Shown here in pieces: positions 60,660-64,000 of a stretch of 64,000 nucleotides of DNA. The position numbers and the translations under genes were made by a program. Numbering within the stretch: the stretch's first letter is position 1; each line of letters opens with the position of its first letter. This stretch comes from Epiperipatus broadwayi. Taxonomy: Eukaryota; Onychophora; Udeonychophora; Euonychophora; Peripatidae. The notes beneath the pieces were generated by a model, which saw only the letters and a program-made list of their open reading frames with translations, had not been told where the DNA came from and did no database searches. The DNA lies in assembly GCA_028023455.1 (NCBI GenBank), contig JAQFVV010006274.1:4028001-4092000 (forward strand). The letters run 5' to 3'.

Positions 60660-61590
60660 CCCCTAAATTTATACCTCAAATGTTACTCTTTCTCAAATAA
60701 ATCACTCTCTTATTTAAATTGAAATGTTTTTTAATAGAAAATTTTCTAAAATTCAACTAGTGTGTGCCTCAATTTTAAAGTCTCCTTGCAGTAAACACAC
60801 ACACAAAATATTATTTTTTTTATATTTAAAATGTCAGCATATTGAATCACTTTCTAAACATTAGTAATATTTTTTCTGGATCTTTCCAAATCCAATTAAA
60901 TCTATCTCTTTGTGCTCCAACTCTCTTTTTTCATTCACCCACTAAGCAAGTAGTCTCCACTGACAGAAAATTTTAATTAGATGTTTGTTAAAAATACATG
61001 AAACTTTAACTTATCTTGTGGAGCAAATCAGTCACATCAGCATAATAAGGCAGTCAAAAGTTCTATCATGGCAATGTATTATAAGATTTTATCTGATGAA
61101 TAAATTAAGCACTATAAAAACATCCAGAAATATATAAATATGAGAAAATAATTCATTATATTCACTATAGTAAATAATTTTAATAATTTAATAAAGTATC
61201 TATTTGCTAATTTAGTGATTTGTATATATAGATATATAAACAATTGGTCAAAAGAAAAAAATCATTACCATTGAAAATAAAATACCCAAATTCAAAGGAA
61301 GATAAAAAGTATACAGTTTCATAATTAAATTTTTTGTGCAGATTAATGCTGATAGAATAAAGGATTCAAACTGAACAAAGTAAAAAAAGTCCTTAGTGGC
61401 AATTAAATGGAATCATTATGTCATATTCTGCCATTTGGATGCTTAAATGTCACATGACCTCCCCAATAATTAAATCTATATGATTTTTTTAAATTGTTCT
61501 GTATTAATTTTTTGGGGGAAGGGATAAAGCATTATACCATATGTTAACCAGATATATTGCTATAGAAAACATGATAATAGATTATCTGAA
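60660..61590. other. AT-rich spacer without recognised gene
   Basis: Nothing supported. A short CA tract lies near 60,796. Confidence 0.3.
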
Positions 61591-61735
61591 ATGTTAAACT
61601 GGCTACCACAAAATTGTAAAAGACCTAGAAAAAGATCACATTGGGATGGACAAATTAAATAAAGAAATTTGATGAAATTATGCAAAGAAGAGAAACTATA
61701 GATTAGAGAAATTGTATTAAACCATCCTGTTATGA
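61590..61735 (+). pseudogene. Possible LINE tail scrap
   Basis: WLPQNCKRPRKRSHWDGQIK resembles the ...KRxRGRPxxRWxDxI block at the C-terminal end of LINE reverse transcriptases. Too short for firm assignment. Confidence 0.35.
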
Positions 61736-61739
61736 AATG

Positions 61740-63520
61740 ATAATTTTTAAAAATGATGGTGATGATAATTATAATTTTGAAATGAACTTCAGTTTTTGAT
61801 GAGATTATAATTAACTATTTTTAACATCACCTTATATTATTATTAAAACATTTAAAAATAAAAGCAAAAAGAAAGCAAGACAAAATATTTAAAAAATGAT
61901 AAAGAATAATAATAAAACAATGTTAAAGATTATTAGTGGAGAAACAATCAAATATGCACTTAAATTTGACTAAGTCATATTCATTAGTTGTGAGCCCATA
62001 AGAAATTTTAATTTATCCAGAATTTTCTAATTAAACAGTTTAATGTTTTATTACACAGTATTAAATTTTAAAAGATTTATAATATTATTACAAGTTTACT
62101 GTTTCAGTTTACACATGTATACAAAAATATAAAAAAGTGTATAATAAATACTTTCAATTTAGTTGTATTACATATTTATAGGAACTCTATTCTATTAAAG
62201 TTAACCATGGCTTTTGTAAAAAAAAAAAAGAGAGATCATATTAACTCTTTTCACAAGTTGTCATTTTCCTTTCTTCTCAGTTGCTACAAACATTCAACAT
62301 TCAGTTTAAAATTAAACCATTGTTACTTATCAGAAAATAATAAATTTGATTTTAATTTGATAGATATTTTTGTTTACTATTGAAATAAATTCTAAATATT
62401 CATATTTTATTTTTGAAAATATAAAAAAATGAATTTGTAATGAAAACAAAAAGCTTTTTAGGTCATCATTTTTAGAAAGATTATTTTCATTTTCTAAAAT
62501 CAACAAAATCTTAATTATTTATCATTTTTTTTTAAAATCTGAACAAATATATATTTATTTCTCTTAAATCTAATGAATTATGCACAATATTTTCATATTC
62601 CCTATTATAATTTTACTGATTATTTAAGAAGCTAGACTTATAAATAGCTTTACAATATATTTGCATTGTCCAAAAGTATAATGTTCTATTTTTTATTCAA
62701 AATAGATTATTAATAATTTATGTTTTTTTATTTATAATAGTTATTGCACAATTATTATACAAAGATAATTTTGAATTGTAATAATTTCTCAAATAAGCAT
62801 GTTTTTGGTTATTAAAACTAATTTCTCTGGACAGTGTCATAAAAAGTTGTAATGTCAGAAGATGTCAGAAATACAAAAGTGACAGTCATCAAGGCAGAGT
62901 TAAAGCTGTCTTGTCTTACTAAATTTTGATTTTCTGACAATGTATGGATTTTTTTCAAACTAAAATTTTAGATTGAAATATATATAATAAAATACCCATA
63001 TTTAAAAATAAAGCTTGCAAAAACTCTCAATAGGGAACAAATTAATGTAAACATGAAAAATCATAACAACTGATCTGAGAATTAAACCTCATAGATACAA
63101 ATAAAAAATATAATACAGATTATTTTTATTGGTATAATGTAGTTAAGAATATATCACAATAAACAAAATACCATTAGGCATTCAGAAAGAAAATTTGCTG
63201 CAGAAATTAAAAGATAGTATCATAAGATATAAATAGACTTAATAACCATCACATAATGTGTGTGATATATCTTCTATTTAGAGATCGTTTTTATGGTAAT
63301 TTTGTTTCTTGCCTTTTATTTCTATCCAGGAAATAAAATAGCATTTTATTTCATTAATGTTGTTACTTTTTGTTGTTGTTATCTGCATTTTCCCATTCTA
63401 TTACAAAGTCTTAAATTAGATTTATTACCACTCATTATTTGTAAATATTGAAAAGTTGCACAATGTCTCAAGTCACAACTTGGAAAACTAAGACTTTCTA
63501 AAAGAGTTTGCAATTTCCCT
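61740..63520. other. AT-rich spacer without recognised gene
   Basis: Nothing coding or repetitive is recognised. Confidence 0.3.
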
Positions 63521-63526
63521 ACATAA

Positions 63527-63644
63527 TTTTTTTTTTTTCCATATGTCAAAGCATTGGCTGGGAAGTGAATCTGTGACAACCATCTGCAAGCAACTGCTTG
63601 CTTGCAAGGTGGCTGTGCTGATTTCTCAGCTACCAACGCTTGAC
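63527..63644 (-). mobile_element. tRNA-derived SINE, third copy
   Basis: On the - strand: GTCAAGCGTTGGTAGCTGAG, an internal CTTGCAAGCAAGCAGTTGCTTGC palindromic stretch in place of the anticodon arm, a decayed B box (CAGATTCACTTCC), CAATGCTTTGACAT, then A12. It shares leader and tail with the 14.2- and 53.4-kb copies. No clear target-site duplication is found. Older than the others, judging by its B box. Confidence 0.7.
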
Positions 63645-63649
63645 TAGAT

Positions 63650-64000
63650 AAATTACTTTCATGACAGATAATTAGATGTATCTGTTCCATCTGTTGTCTG
63701 CAGATAATACTTTATTTCTCACTCATTGGATATAATAACATCAGTTAAACCTTATCTTAATTGCTAATTGGGAACATGCCTTCCCTATATTTCTCTGAAG
63801 AATTATGGGATAAGAAAATATTAGAAGACAATAAATAATGAAAATATAGCAGAATAGAAAACAGTATCCTTACATAAAAAAGTGAAGTTTTGTAGTTAAA
63901 AAAAAAACAGTAAAAGAATTGAAGGCTATAGTGAATTATTGATGAAGTTCTACTGAAAAATCAAAGAAAGAATGGATATGCAAGCAATAACAAAATTTGA
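63650..64000. other. Spacer to window end
   Basis: No feature recognised. Confidence 0.3.

Noticed and set aside
1-64000. CRISPR arrays, bacterial operons or phage genes
   Set aside because: No regularly spaced repeats, no ribosome-binding-site-led gene series, and clear eukaryotic retroelements throughout.

Overview
This 64-kb window looks like intergenic and intronic DNA from an AT-rich (about 27% G+C by eye) invertebrate animal genome. The evidence is spliceosomal-type exon edges (pyrimidine tract plus AG, GT donor, AATAAA signals), tRNA-derived SINEs, LINEs, hAT elements and Penelope-like elements, with no compact gene array. I cannot fix the phylum. The repeat content would suit a mollusc, a chelicerate or another low-G+C invertebrate. 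No operons, CRISPR arrays, rRNA genes or functional tRNA genes were seen.

Host-gene signal is thin and all on the + strand: a probable 3'-terminal coding exon at 16,141-16,333, another at 43,794-43,949, and a probable internal exon at 45,163-45,281 that may splice in phase to an ORF at 45,410-45,670. I do not recognise any of these proteins.

Layout by region. 0-2.1 kb: decayed ZBED5-like hAT transposase with its 3' terminal inverted repeat, then a LINE fragment. 4.1-4.6 kb: fold-back element. 9.43-10.87 kb: two almost identical GIY-YIG Penelope-like 3' fragments in head-to-head inversion. 11.3-12.0 kb: LINE fragment. 14.2 kb: SINE with exact 14-bp target-site duplications (TSDs). 15.4 and 18.3 kb: relatives of the 4.1-kb fold-back element. 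20.6-29.5 kb: two about 3.1-kb direct repeats (probable LTRs) around a broken gag-like coiled-coil gene. 29.5-33.3 kb: LINE copies in alternating orientation. 36.7-38.6 kb: LINE pieces and a hAT MITE. 41.3-43.3 kb: LINE fragments on the - strand. 44.2 kb: a 115-bp element. 47.1-49.6 kb: LINE remnant split by a 311-bp palindrome. 49.9-54.2 kb: a second gag-only LTR element on the - strand, with a SINE inside one LTR. 59.8-60.6 kb: LINE ORF1 (PHD-like finger plus GDSL esterase) on the - strand. 63.5 kb: third SINE.

The main theme is a set of unrelated-looking palindromic insertions (9.4, 15.5, 18.5, 44.2 and 48.9 kb) that carry hammerhead-ribozyme-like cores: CUGANGA or a decayed form, a stem-II hairpin, GAAA, and a very short stem III before a UH cleavage site. 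That architecture is known from Penelope-like elements. The best copy is at 48,983-49,014, in a palindrome with a perfect 13-bp TSD inside a LINE. The LTR and SINE relationships also give an empty-site comparison, so insertion order can be read directly: LINE before palindrome at 49 kb, and LTR element before SINE at 53.4 kb.
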